Shown in pieces: positions 1-9,138 of a stretch of 64,000 nucleotides of DNA. The notes beneath the pieces are model-generated. The model saw only the letters and a program-made list of their open reading frames with translations, was not told the DNA's origin and searched no databases. Location: contig CACKRG010000001.1 in the NCBI GenBank assembly GCA_902602515.1, positions 186,001 through 250,000 on the forward strand. The letters are read 5' to 3'. The stretch is from an uncultured Alphaproteobacteria bacterium. Its GTDB lineage: Bacteria > Pseudomonadota > Alphaproteobacteria > HIMB59 > GCA-002718135. A program made the translations under genes and the position numbers. Positions within the stretch are counted from its first letter, which is position 1; the number at the start of each line of letters is the position of its first letter.

Positions 1-1138
<1,138 letters not shown>

Positions 1139-1141
1139 TTA

Positions 1142-1444
1142 TTATTTCTTTTTACCTGATGTAATTATTCCCATTATGTCAGACTCTTTCATAATGAGAT
1201 AATCCTCACCATTCATTTTCACTTCTGTCCCTGACCATTTTCCAAAAAGTATTTTGTCACCTTTTTTTACATCTAATGGTACAAGTTTACCTGTTTCATC
1301 TCTAGCTCCAGAACCTACTTCCAATACTTCACCTTCCATTGGTTTTTCTTGAGCAGTATCTGGAATTATTATTCCTCCAGCTGTTTTTTGATCAGAATCT
1401 ACTCTTTTCACTAGTACTCTGTCATGCAAAGGTCTAAACTTCAT
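1142..1444 (-). CDS. groS: Co-chaperonin GroES
   Basis: [35 protein letters not shown], typical GroES. Confidence 0.98.
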   Translation of the reverse strand: MKFRPLHDRVLVKRVDSDQKTAGGIIIPDTAQEKPMEGEVLEVGSGARDETGKLVPLDVKKGDKILFGKWSGTEVKMNGEDYLIMKESDIMGIITSGKKK

Positions 1445-1487
1445 ATTTCCTCATTTATTAAGTTATTGAAAAATAACATTTTTTTTA

Positions 1488-1514
1488 TTAGCACTCTCAC
1501 TATAAGAGTGCTAA
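1488..1514. promoter_or_regulatory. CIRCE element (HrcA operator) upstream of groESL
   Basis: Perfect TTAGCACTC-N9-GAGTGCTAA. Confidence 0.97.
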
Positions 1515-1596
1515 TCATTTAAGCATTATTAAAGCTGATTCAAGTGCGAAATAAAGGTTTTTTTAAATTATTGAAACTTATGATATCAAACAAACT

Positions 1597-2601
1597 ATGG
1601 CTTTCATAAATGTATTTCTTAAAACATTGGGTTTTTTAATAGGCTCTCTTACATTTGTTATTATTTTAAGTTTATTAATATCCATTACCTCAAATGAAGA
1701 CAATAAATTTAAAGTTATTGAAGGTGAGCCAGATTCTAAAAATATTATTGCAGAAATATCACTTAATGGTCCAATATTTAACAACTACAACCAGTTTTTA
1801 ACAAGTGATTTTATAAGTTATATTGATCCAAATAAAATTAAAGAGCAATTAAAATTATTAGAAAAACATAATCCAAAAATAGTAATATTTAAAATAAATT
1901 CACCAGGTGGCACAGTGACAGCTACACATAATTTAGATAACATAATTAAAAAATTTAAAATTAAAAATAAATCAGAAATTTATTTTTACTCTGATGAAAT
2001 CTTAACTTCCGGAGCATATTGGGTTGCTACATCTGGAGATAAAATATTTGCAAATTATGGAGCTATAATTGGAAGTATTGGAGCAAATGGACCTAGTTGG
2101 TATTATTATAAAACACCTAGATCGATATCCAAGGGTATTTTTGGACAGAAAATAGAAACCATAGAAGAAATTGAAATTTATAATCAAAGTGCTGGTAGCT
2201 CAAAAGATCTTTATAATCCATTTAGAAAGCCGACAGTTAAAGAACTTAATCATCTTCAAAGTATGGTTCAAGAAATTTATATGAATTTTGTAAATAAAGT
2301 ATCTAGTAGTAGAAAAATTGAAAAAAATTTACTTATTAATGAAATAGGAGCATTAATTTATACAAGCAATCAAGCTAAAGATAATTTTTTAATTGATAAT
2401 ATTGTTGAATATGAAGAACTTGTTAAATTGATATTGAAAGAAAACAATTTTAAAGATTACAAAATTTTGAAAATAGAAGCTCAGTCAAACTTCATAAGCA
2501 AATATATGTCTATGTATTTTAGTACTAACCTAAATAATTTTTGTGAAAAGATAAATATTAGCTTCACTACCATATCTCCTACTTTTGTTGAGAAATGCTA
2601 G
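1597..2601 (+). CDS. S49 family signal peptide peptidase (SppA/SohB-like)
   Basis: N-terminal TM segment; INSPGGTVTATHNL and LTSGAYWVATSGDKIFANYGAIIGSIGA motifs. Confidence 0.85.
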   Translation: MAFINVFLKTLGFLIGSLTFVIILSLLISITSNEDNKFKVIEGEPDSKNIIAEISLNGPIFNNYNQFLTSDFISYIDPNKIKEQLKLLEKHNPKIVIFKINSPGGTVTATHNLDNIIKKFKIKNKSEIYFYSDEILTSGAYWVATSGDKIFANYGAIIGSIGANGPSWYYYKTPRSISKGIFGQKIETIEEIEIYNQSAGSSKDLYNPFRKPTVKELNHLQSMVQEIYMNFVNKVSSSRKIEKNLLINEIGALIYTSNQAKDNFLIDNIVEYEELVKLILKENNFKDYKILKIEAQSNFISKYMSMYFSTNLNNFCEKINISFTTISPTFVEKC

Positions 2602-2604
2602 TTA

Positions 2605-3630
2605 TTAAATAGCTTTTATATCATTTAATTTAACAATTAAATTTTTATAATAATTACTATTACTTAGAATATCCTTGTCTATATACTTTCTAGAAAGTTC
2701 AGAATGATTTCCTACTGGAACAGTGTCAGTTATAAATCTTTTATATTTTAGATTATTAATTTTTGCTAATATATTATATCTATTTTCAAATATTTTTTCG
2801 TGCTCTTTTTTAAATTCAGGTCCTATTTCAAATATTTCAGTTTCTGGTTTACAAAATATTATATTAGAAAGATTAGACCCGTGTGCACCAATTATTTTGT
2901 CAGCTTCAGAGAAAATCTGTATTTGTTGATCAATTGTATATAATTGAGGATTAATTATCTTATATCCTTTAGATCTCAAAATAGGAATAATATCAGCTTC
3001 GTTAACAATTTTTCTATATGAGGAATCTTCTCTTGTTACATAAATTTTTTTATCTTTAGAGTTAAAACTTTTAGGTTTTAAAAATTTTTTTAATATTAAG
3101 TTTGAGTTAGCGATATTAAAGAACTGAGGAAATTGACAATCTGTAAATTTATAAAATCCGTCATCTAAATACACAAATGAAAAATCAATTTTTTTATTTT
3201 TTAAAATATATTTAATAAAGTTTCTAAATTTAACTGATGAATTACGGTGAATTGCAATTTTTATATTATTTTCTTTAATATAAAATATTCTTGGAATGAA
3301 TTGAATTAAATTTGAATAATAATTATTGCCTGCACTTGAACCAAGTATAAATATGTTTTTAAATTCTTTTAATTTTTCAATATTTTCTTTTAGATTGTTA
3401 AAAAAATTATTAGTAAAATAATGTTCAGTATTTTGATAAAAATCTCTTATAAAAAGATTTTTAAATGTTTTAAAATTTTTATCAATTAAAAAAAAGTTAA
3501 AAGTATCTGAATAAAAATCTCCTTTATAAATATTACATTTTAAATTAAAATCATTTATTTTAGAATTTATAAAATTAGTATGTAAATTTTTATCTTTTGA
3601 TATTTTTGATATGGGTATGTTTTGAAGCAT
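2605..3630 (-). CDS. Glycosyltransferase family 61-like protein
   Basis: C-terminal ADKIIGAHGSNLSNIIFCKPETEIFEIGP resembles the GT61/DUF563 motif. Confidence 0.65.
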   Translation of the reverse strand: MLQNIPISKISKDKNLHTNFINSKINDFNLKCNIYKGDFYSDTFNFFLIDKNFKTFKNLFIRDFYQNTEHYFTNNFFNNLKENIEKLKEFKNIFILGSSAGNNYYSNLIQFIPRIFYIKENNIKIAIHRNSSVKFRNFIKYILKNKKIDFSFVYLDDGFYKFTDCQFPQFFNIANSNLILKKFLKPKSFNSKDKKIYVTREDSSYRKIVNEADIIPILRSKGYKIINPQLYTIDQQIQIFSEADKIIGAHGSNLSNIIFCKPETEIFEIGPEFKKEHEKIFENRYNILAKINNLKYKRFITDTVPVGNHSELSRKYIDKDILSNSNYYKNLIVKLNDIKAI

Positions 3631-3800
3631 TTTTTTATAGTTTACACATATATTAAAATTATAAATTAGTTAATCAATTTTGAACTTTAAAATAAATTGT
3701 CTTTAAATTTACTTAATATTGTTTGTTTGTAAAAAATCTTAATATAAAGAATTTTTAATTAAATTCTTTAGTGCTATTTTTTATTTAAAAATCAAAATAA

Positions 3801-3877
3801 TGGCGCGCCCGAGAAGAGTCGAACTCCTAACCTTATGATCCGTAGTCATACGCTCTATCCAATTGAGCTACAGGCGC
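3801..3877 (-). tRNA. tRNA-Arg (anticodon ACG), CCA encoded
   Basis: Reverse complement GCGCCTGTAGCTCAATTGGATAGAGCGTATGACTACGGATCATAAGGTTAGGAGTTCGACTCTTCTCGGGCGCGCCA folds as a cloverleaf. Confidence 0.95.
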
Positions 3878-3936
3878 TTCTTATTTTTCAACCTTTTATC
3901 AACTTACTATTGAACATACAATGTTCATGGTACCAC

Positions 3937-4013
3937 CATGGTACCACCATTTATTTATTTTAACATATTTCAATTAATTTTACACTTATTAGAACTGAAC
4001 AATTTCTTTAGTT
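3937..4013 (+). repeat. Direct repeat copy 1 (partner at 6122-6198)
   Basis: First 33 bp CATGGTACCACCATTTATTTATTTTAACATATT identical in both copies, similarity continuing to the AAC-N10-GTT motif. Confidence 0.85.
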
Positions 4014-4110
4014 AGTGATGGGATAAATTAATAGGTTAAGACAGTGAACCTATTTAAATTTAAATATGAAGAATGTTTAGTAGAGTGTTCACTAAATACT
4101 CTTTGCAATA

Positions 4111-4263
4111 GTGATAAATTTTGCTTTAATTAGAACTTCTCTAGAGCTTAGTGAAGTAGGAATAGGGACTTTAATTTATGCTATTGGAATAGTGTTTTCC
4201 GTTTCAACAGGACTTTTTATTGTTGGTAAAATATATAACTACAATTTTGTAATAATAATTTAA
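4111..4263 (+). CDS. Possible 50-aa small membrane protein or gene remnant
   Basis: GTG-start ORF MINFALIRTSLELSEVGIGTLIYAIGIVFSVSTGLFIVGKIYNYNFVIII*, hydrophobic; not in the supplied ORF track. Confidence 0.25.
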   Translation: MINFALIRTSLELSEVGIGTLIYAIGIVFSVSTGLFIVGKIYNYNFVIII

Positions 4264-4289
4264 TTTTTTTTTGTTCTAAAAGTTATTTA

Positions 4290-6071
4290 ATGAAAAATAT
4301 CTTTTATTTATTAATTATTTTTTTTTCACTAAAATTATATGCTGATGATTATATAATTAATAAACCATATAAATTAGTTCCATCAATTGATGAAAGGTTT
4401 AGTGAAATAAATAATAAAGAAATAATTAAAAGCCTTTGTGTATCTAGAAACAAAAATACAATTTCTATTAATCAATTTTTAAATAAGAAGATTCCAAAAA
4501 ACACAGATGATGAAAATATAAAAGAATGGAATTTTATTCCATTCAGTCTTTTTTCATACATGTCAAAATATTATCAAACTCAAAGTGATTTAGATGCGAA
4601 AAATATTAAAGAAGCAATTTTGCATTTAGCAAAAAATAATTATATGACAAAAACTAAGAATAAAAATGATGTTTACTTTATGAACACGCTTTTGAATACA
4701 AAAGATAATTTAGATATTATTTTATATTCTTTGTCTGTTTTAAAAATTAATAATCAAATTAATAGTAGTGATTTTGATAAAATATTAAAATGGATAGATA
4801 AAGTATATAAGCCCTATAGATCTCATAAAACTATGAATACTAAACAATGTATACATAATGATAAATTCATAGAAAAAAAAGATCTCGGTGGATGTCAAAA
4901 TCATACTTCTTCAGGTATTCAAGTAAAAACTCTTTATTCAATATTAAAAAACAATAATAACGATTTTATTGATGGTTCTAAATATTATAAATTTATAATT
5001 GATGATTTAAAAAAAGATGGAGCATTATGGAAAGAAGCGGTGCGAGGGTCACATTCTTGGAAGTATTATGCTCATAATTTAAATGATATAATTGGAATAG
5101 CTGAAGCGTATTATATTCAAGGTTATGATCTTTATTCCTATAAATCAAAAAAAAATAATAAAAATATTCATGATGCCGTAAAATTCTTTGCTGATGCATT
5201 GTCAGATAAAAATTTAATGTTCAACTATGCTAAAGAATTAATTGGACAAGAGGGTCGCACTCAAAATTGGAAAGATTTAACTTATTATAATCAAGTAATA
5301 AATGGATATGGTAGCCGTATGCTTTGGTTTTATGCTTATGCTTCACGTTTTCCAAATCATGAAAATGTAACAAAACTATCAAAATATTTTCCTTTGTCTT
5401 TTCTAGAAGAAGCAAATAGTCAGCATATGGGATTAAATACTCAATGTTTTTTATCTAAAAAAGGAATAATAAATTCTCAAATTGACATATTTAATAAAAA
5501 TCCTGCTATAAAAATTAATGATATAGAAAATAATAAATATATCCTTTCTATTATTGTTAAAGATGATGAAAAGGCATACCCACGTGGACTCTATATTATT
5601 CAAAAAACTAATAATGTTTTTAAAATAGTTGGTGGAGGAAATAAAAAAACAACTAATAGACAATGGGATAATACAAATAATCCATCTTTCATCGCTTTGG
5701 GTAAAAATAAATTTTATATTTATGCAAATTTACTATTAGAAAGCTCAGAGAGTTCTTTAAGTAGAATAACCAATTTTAATAAAATAATTGATCTAAAGAA
5801 ATTCACCTGGCAATTACAAGAATTTGAGAATTATAATGAAGATGATTATAAACTACTTACCCATATTCTAAGATTAAGTGGAGAAAAAGTAAAATCAAAG
5901 GATAAATTACCTTCAAATTTAGACAAAAATTTATATTTTGGTAAAATAAATCAAAATAATAAAGATTATCTTTTCTTAGTTTTTCCTTTTAAAAATAATT
6001 GGTGTAATAAAAAAACTGGCAAGTTAGATGGTCAATGGAAGATTGTTAAAAAAGAGATATGTAGCTTTTAA
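4290..6071 (+). CDS. Secreted alginate-lyase-superfamily-like protein
   Basis: Signal peptide; helical region with DGALWKEAVRGSHSWKYYAHNLNDIIGIAEAYYIQGYDLY resembling the alginate lyase (alpha/alpha toroid) core. Confidence 0.55.
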   Translation: MKNIFYLLIIFFSLKLYADDYIINKPYKLVPSIDERFSEINNKEIIKSLCVSRNKNTISINQFLNKKIPKNTDDENIKEWNFIPFSLFSYMSKYYQTQSDLDAKNIKEAILHLAKNNYMTKTKNKNDVYFMNTLLNTKDNLDIILYSLSVLKINNQINSSDFDKILKWIDKVYKPYRSHKTMNTKQCIHNDKFIEKKDLGGCQNHTSSGIQVKTLYSILKNNNNDFIDGSKYYKFIIDDLKKDGALWKEAVRGSHSWKYYAHNLNDIIGIAEAYYIQGYDLYSYKSKKNNKNIHDAVKFFADALSDKNLMFNYAKELIGQEGRTQNWKDLTYYNQVINGYGSRMLWFYAYASRFPNHENVTKLSKYFPLSFLEEANSQHMGLNTQCFLSKKGIINSQIDIFNKNPAIKINDIENNKYILSIIVKDDEKAYPRGLYIIQKTNNVFKIVGGGNKKTTNRQWDNTNNPSFIALGKNKFYIYANLLLESSESSLSRITNFNKIIDLKKFTWQLQEFENYNEDDYKLLTHILRLSGEKVKSKDKLPSNLDKNLYFGKINQNNKDYLFLVFPFKNNWCNKKTGKLDGQWKIVKKEICSF

Positions 6072-6121
6072 ATATGTTGTTCAACTATTTTATTTGTTAG
6101 TTTCATAATACGTCCCTATTG

Positions 6122-6198
6122 CATGGTACCACCATTTATTTATTTTAACATATTCTAGATGGTTTTACACTGATTAGAACTAAACAATCTCCTTAGTT
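6122..6198 (+). repeat. Direct repeat copy 2 (partner at 3937-4013)
   Basis: CATGGTACCACCATTTATTTATTTTAACATATT...TTTTACACTGATTAGAACTAAACAATCTCCTTAGTT. Confidence 0.85.
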
Positions 6199-6208
6199 GG
6201 TTTTAGAA

Positions 6209-7252
6209 CTAAAAAGTAACAGCATATATTTGAAAAAATATACCGCACATTATAGCGCCTCCTAAACCAAAAAATAAATATGCCGTAAAAGTTGCTCTAT
6301 TGACCAGTGACCAAACAGCAGTCATAGCTGGTATACTAGAAATAGCACCTCCCACAAGAAAGGCTAATGCCCCACCTGCACTTAATCCTTGTTCTAGCAA
6401 TCCTGATACTACAGCGGGAGCTGCATAGGAATTCAGGTAGGCGGGAACACCGATGAATGCTCCGACAACAATAGAAAATAATCCATCTCCTCCCACGATG
6501 CTTCCGATTAGTTGTGTGGGAATATAAATAATCATGATTGCTTCAAGCAGATAGGCTAGTGTTAACCATTTAAGTAGAAATATTCCATTTGAGGAAAACT
6601 CAGACCAGAAAAATTGCATGCGTTGTTTGTCTTGCCAAAACTTCCAAATAGTTTTGTTCGTAAAAGATTTTACCGAACAGCAACTTTGTGCATTATTCAT
6701 TACTTTTAATGGAGAGCTAAATAATCCCATTTTTGAAAATATAAAAATACCAAAACCTCCTAATAAACCTAGAAAGAGAGCTGAGAGAGTTTTGGCTATT
6801 GCGAATTCCCAGCCAAGCGCAGAGGCAGTGATTAATAATGCAGGGGGGTCTATTAAAGGAGATGACAACCAAAATGCCATAACCGCTGAGATAGGTACAC
6901 CTAATGCTAACATACTGGCAATAAATGGAATAACTTCACAAGAACAAAAAGGGGCAAGCCCGCCAACTATAGTGGCCAAAAAAATCATATTAATTTCTCT
7001 TCCTTGAAACGATTTGGAAATAATACGTTCAGCACCCGATGCTTTAAGAGAAGCAATTAATAAAATAGCAATCAAGATAAAAGGAATAGTTCCCATTAGA
7101 GCAGACAATGCTTTGGTGATGATGGACGGCAAATTACTAATATCCATGATGCCAATAATCAAAACAATAGATAAGGTAATCAACCAGACTGATCTGAATT
7201 TTTTATAATTTGAATGAAAAAAATTAGCTGAGATGAAGTTTGCGTAGTTCAT
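6209..7252 (-). CDS. Permease (DUF318/ArsP-like metal(loid) efflux)
   Basis: Multi-TM protein with GGLAPFCSCEVIPF and SSPLIDPPALLIT motifs; next to an ArsR regulator. Confidence 0.8.
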   Translation of the reverse strand: MNYANFISANFFHSNYKKFRSVWLITLSIVLIIGIMDISNLPSIITKALSALMGTIPFILIAILLIASLKASGAERIISKSFQGREINMIFLATIVGGLAPFCSCEVIPFIASMLALGVPISAVMAFWLSSPLIDPPALLITASALGWEFAIAKTLSALFLGLLGGFGIFIFSKMGLFSSPLKVMNNAQSCCSVKSFTNKTIWKFWQDKQRMQFFWSEFSSNGIFLLKWLTLAYLLEAIMIIYIPTQLIGSIVGGDGLFSIVVGAFIGVPAYLNSYAAPAVVSGLLEQGLSAGGALAFLVGGAISSIPAMTAVWSLVNRATFTAYLFFGLGGAIMCGIFFQIYAVTF

Positions 7253-7566
7253 GCAGTTTTTCTTTTTGGAGTTTGTTTTTCATTACGACAACATTCCTTT
7301 AATACATAGCTTGCAAGTAATTCTGCTTGATGAAAATTTGCGTAAGTAAAAATGGATCGTCCTTTTTTTTCTTGATGGATGAGTTCAGCATTCTCCAAAA
7401 ATCGTAGATGATGAGCAAGCGTGGAAAGAGGAATATCTAGCTGCTCTTGTATTTCTCCAACCGATAATCCGGTGTTCCCAGCTTTTACGAGTTCTAGAAA
7501 AACAGTTAAACGTGGAGTGGAACCAATAGCTTTAAATCCCTTAGCTATTAAATCAATTTTTTTCAT
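7249..7566 (-). CDS. ArsR-family winged-helix repressor
   Basis: HTH region LSVGEIQEQLDIPLSTLAHHLRFLENAELIHQEKKGRSIFTYA; C-terminal vicinal Cys pair KECCRNE; overlaps the permease start. Confidence 0.88.
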   Translation of the reverse strand: MKKIDLIAKGFKAIGSTPRLTVFLELVKAGNTGLSVGEIQEQLDIPLSTLAHHLRFLENAELIHQEKKGRSIFTYANFHQAELLASYVLKECCRNEKQTPKRKTA

Positions 7567-7570
7567 AATG

Positions 7571-7594
7571 ATATAACTAGTAATATAGTTATAT
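7571..7594. promoter_or_regulatory. Operator-like perfect inverted repeat upstream of arsR
   Basis: ATATAACTA-GTAATA-TAGTTATAT, 9-bp perfect arms, 5 nt from the arsR start. Confidence 0.75.
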
Positions 7595-7644
7595 TAAAAT
7601 GTCAATTATACGTGTATGAAATCTTTTGGATAATCATATCCCTT

Positions 7645-7660
7645 AACAATCTCCGTGGTT
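7645..7660 (+). repeat. AAC-N10-GTT motif copy 3
   Basis: AACAATCTCCGTGGTT, 34 nt upstream of ATG 7679. Confidence 0.6.
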
Positions 7661-7678
7661 AGTGGTAATAATTCAACT

Positions 7679-8260
7679 ATGACTACTTATGTTGTGTGTG
7701 ACATAGAAGCAGACGGACCTATTCCTGGACCACATTCTATGATAAGCCTTGGTGCTGTAGCCGTTAATAAAGCAGGAAAAAAATTTGGAGAATGTGAAAT
7801 TAATTTCTTGCCACTAAAAAATGCCAAACCTCACCCCGCTACTATGCATTGGTTTACAACAGAAGCGCCAGAAGCTTTAAAACATACTCAACACCATCAA
7901 GTCTCACCCAAAGAAGGAATGAATAAATTTGGTGATTGGCTTCTTACGTTACCAACCCCACGAATTATGGCTGCTCATCCAGCTCCATTAGATTTTATGT
8001 GGATCAATTGGTATATTCAAACTTTTCTTGTAGAACGATTAGAAAAAATTCCTTTCTCTATGCCTTTTTTTGATAAGAATGGACAAGCAGCCTTTGATAT
8101 CAAATCCTATGCTGCTGCTGTGCTGCAAAAAGATTATAAAGACATAGGTAGAGATGATTACTCTCTAGAATTGCATGATAATACAAAACATACGCATAAA
8201 GCCATAGATGATGCCAGAGAATATGCAAAATTATTAATTAAACTGCTGAATAAAAAATAA
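7679..8260 (+). CDS. DEDDh-type 3'-5' exonuclease / RNase T-like
   Basis: MTTYVVCDIEADGPIPGPHSMISLGAVAV ... HKAIDDAREYAKLL; the track start at 7655 is GTG, ATG at 7679 fits the family better. Confidence 0.8.
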   Translation: MTTYVVCDIEADGPIPGPHSMISLGAVAVNKAGKKFGECEINFLPLKNAKPHPATMHWFTTEAPEALKHTQHHQVSPKEGMNKFGDWLLTLPTPRIMAAHPAPLDFMWINWYIQTFLVERLEKIPFSMPFFDKNGQAAFDIKSYAAAVLQKDYKDIGRDDYSLELHDNTKHTHKAIDDAREYAKLLIKLLNKK

Positions 8261-8262
8261 TA

Positions 8263-8278
8263 AACAATCTCATTGGTT
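8263..8278 (+). repeat. AAC-N10-GTT motif copy 4
   Basis: AACAATCTCATTGGTT, 34 nt upstream of ATG 8297. Confidence 0.6.
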
Positions 8279-8296
8279 GGTGGTAAGATAATCGGG

Positions 8297-8389
8297 ATGA
8301 AAAAACTTTTAGGGCTTGTGGGTATATGTTTATTAATTTGTAGTTTTAGTTTTGCTAAAGAAATAAATGTTAAAAAGGAGGAAGAATGA
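8297..8389 (+). CDS. 30-aa signal-peptide-like small ORF
   Basis: MKKLLGLVGICLLICSFSFAKEINVKKEEE*, ATGA overlap with the next gene. Confidence 0.45.
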   Translation: MKKLLGLVGICLLICSFSFAKEINVKKEEE

Positions 8390-8721
8390 ATCTAGGAGAA
8401 CAGTATAAAAAAGCTTGGTTTGATTATAAAGATAATATTGATCGTGATACTTTACCAGACTTACTAGATGATAAATTTGAATGGAGATCACTGACAAAAG
8501 CTTTTAATGACAAAACAATTGAGTCTAAAGAAGATACATTAGAAACATTAAAAGGGGTAGATACAATAACAACTCCCGAAGTACATTATTCGTCTGATGA
8601 AATGTTAGTTATGAGTGTAGTGCATGAATCGGATGGTGGTAAAATGGTTGTTTTAGCTTTCGTAACTTTTAAAGATGGTAAAGCTATAGAAATGATTTCT
8701 GCAAAAGGTGATCCAGCATAA
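8386..8721 (+). CDS. NTF2/SnoaL-like small protein
   Basis: 111 aa, short alpha+beta protein ending in a strand-rich region; strong AAAAAGGAGGAAGA RBS. Confidence 0.5.
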   Translation: MNLGEQYKKAWFDYKDNIDRDTLPDLLDDKFEWRSLTKAFNDKTIESKEDTLETLKGVDTITTPEVHYSSDEMLVMSVVHESDGGKMVVLAFVTFKDGKAIEMISAKGDPA

Positions 8722-8815
8722 ATATCAAGATCAATTTTGATACATATTTGATACATGAATAAATTTACTTTTATTTTTTTCTACTTTCTATTCTTTTATT
8801 TAAAGTTTTAAGTAG

Positions 8816-9079
8816 TTAACTTCGCAAACCACGTAGCTTATCCCTCTTAGCTATAAGCCTTCTTCCTCTTTCAAGTTGAGTTTGATCCAATCTCCCAAGC
8901 ATATTTTTTTCTATTTTCCATATTAAAAAATCATCAGATGTTACATCTGTTTTATTTATATTTTCTTTTATATTTTGGGGTGCAGTGTGTTGCACCATTT
9001 CTTGCTCTGATGTTGCACGTATTTTGTTGTTATATTGCACTACTGCTTTTTCTTCATCAATTAATTCAAATAACGGCAT
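8816..9079 (-). CDS. Hypothetical protein (87 aa)
   Basis: ORF only; the open frame continues upstream of the ATG (KRRGHTGSANEY-), so it may be a fragment. Confidence 0.35.
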   Translation of the reverse strand: MPLFELIDEEKAVVQYNNKIRATSEQEMVQHTAPQNIKENINKTDVTSDDFLIWKIEKNMLGRLDQTQLERGRRLIAKRDKLRGLRS

Positions 9080-9138
9080 GTATTCATTAGCACTTCCTGT
9101 ATGCCCTCTTCTCTTTAAATAAAAATATTTTGTACATA

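Noticed and set aside
4993-5663. Minus-strand ORFs 4993-5199, 5230-5415, 5451-5663
   Set aside because: Antisense to the lyase-like CDS, low-complexity composition, no motifs.
6618-7208. Plus-strand ORFs 6618-7007 and 7014-7208
   Set aside because: Antisense to the permease gene, whose motifs are clear on the minus strand.
3998-8278. Integron cassette array with attC sites
   Set aside because: AAC...GTT geometry is reminiscent of attC, but flanking bases do not match RYYYAAC/GTTRRRY, gene orientations are mixed, and no IntI is present in the window.
3801-8756. Classical island integrated in the tRNA-Arg 3' end
   Set aside because: The tRNA is on the minus strand with its 3' end at 3801, while the repeats and accessory genes lie on its 5' side; no duplicated tRNA 3' fragment or integrase was seen.
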